Assembly: GCA_002344565.1 (NCBI GenBank)
Contig: DDTZ01000124.1
Coordinates: 27,240-57,700 of the forward strand
Length of the DNA: 30,461 bases
Direction: 5' to 3'
DNA from: Bdellovibrionaceae bacterium UBA2351
GTDB lineage: Bacteria; Bdellovibrionota; Bdellovibrionia; Bdellovibrionales; Bdellovibrionaceae
The notes beneath the pieces were generated by a model, which worked only from the letters and a program-made list of their open reading frames with translations, was not told the origin of the DNA and ran no database searches. Position 1 is the stretch's first letter; each line of letters starts with the position of its first letter. The position numbers and the translations under genes were made by a program. Shown here in pieces: positions 30,447 to 30,461 of the stretch.

Positions 30447-30461
30447 TCTACTCTTTCAAAA

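Overview
The window looks like chromosomal DNA of a predatory bacterium of the Bdellovibrionota (Bdellovibrio or Pseudobdellovibrio type). This is inference: by eye the GC content is about 40-45%, lower than B. bacteriovorus HD100. The window holds a Tad/Flp pilus locus, many secreted or lipid-anchored proteins, a BatE-like protein, groESL and a C11 (clostripain-type) protease. No integrase, transposase, phage gene or CRISPR array was seen.

Layout. (1) 1-4420, minus strand: the start of a Tad pilus operon, running flp, a leaderless Flp-like gene, three TadE/pilin-like genes, cpaB, and cpaC cut by the window edge. (2) 4421-5263: a divergent promoter region, a possible 24-residue membrane microprotein, and two large palindromic elements (A and B). 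(3) 5264-9684, minus strand: six tightly packed genes (BatE-like, cyclic-nucleotide-binding domain, AI-2E/PerM-type permease, BamD-like, TPR protein, hpt). (4) 9831-18528, plus strand: a succinyl-dependent arginine/ornithine catabolism cluster (aminotransferase, M20 hydrolase, AstA, AstD), followed without a break by mltG and a 774-residue zinc-ribbon/coiled-coil orphan. (5) 18708-22264: a small secreted protein behind a sigma54-like promoter, a membrane miniprotein with a stand-alone receiver, an outer-membrane barrel protein and a beta-propeller-like lipoprotein. (6) 22265-24734: a third palindromic element (C), then groEL and groES reading leftward from a heat-shock-like promoter. (7) 24835-29677: five mostly exported proteins, including a very lysine-rich one, a metallophosphoesterase and a C11 protease. 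(8) 29678-end: a gene-free stretch, then divergent tRNA-Arg(ACG) and tRNA-Ser(GCT).

The most unusual content is the set of three intergenic palindromes at 4740-4862, 4980-5278 and 22349-22610. Their arms are long and nearly perfect but share no sequence with one another. Their apices share one two-hairpin design with GGA in the loops. The apical hairpins of A and B are almost identical and differ in one stem by a compensatory base-pair change. In B the outer arm includes the last codons and stop of hpt, and in C it includes the T-tract of the groEL terminator. I do not recognise this family. A structured RNA (possibly CsrA-binding), a processing or termination device, or a palindrome-forming insertion are the main readings.

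A second theme is start-site architecture. bamD and the genes at 19744 and 25699 lack a visible Shine-Dalgarno but have a TTGACA/TTGACC box 35-38 bases before the ATG, which predicts leaderless mRNAs for envelope proteins.
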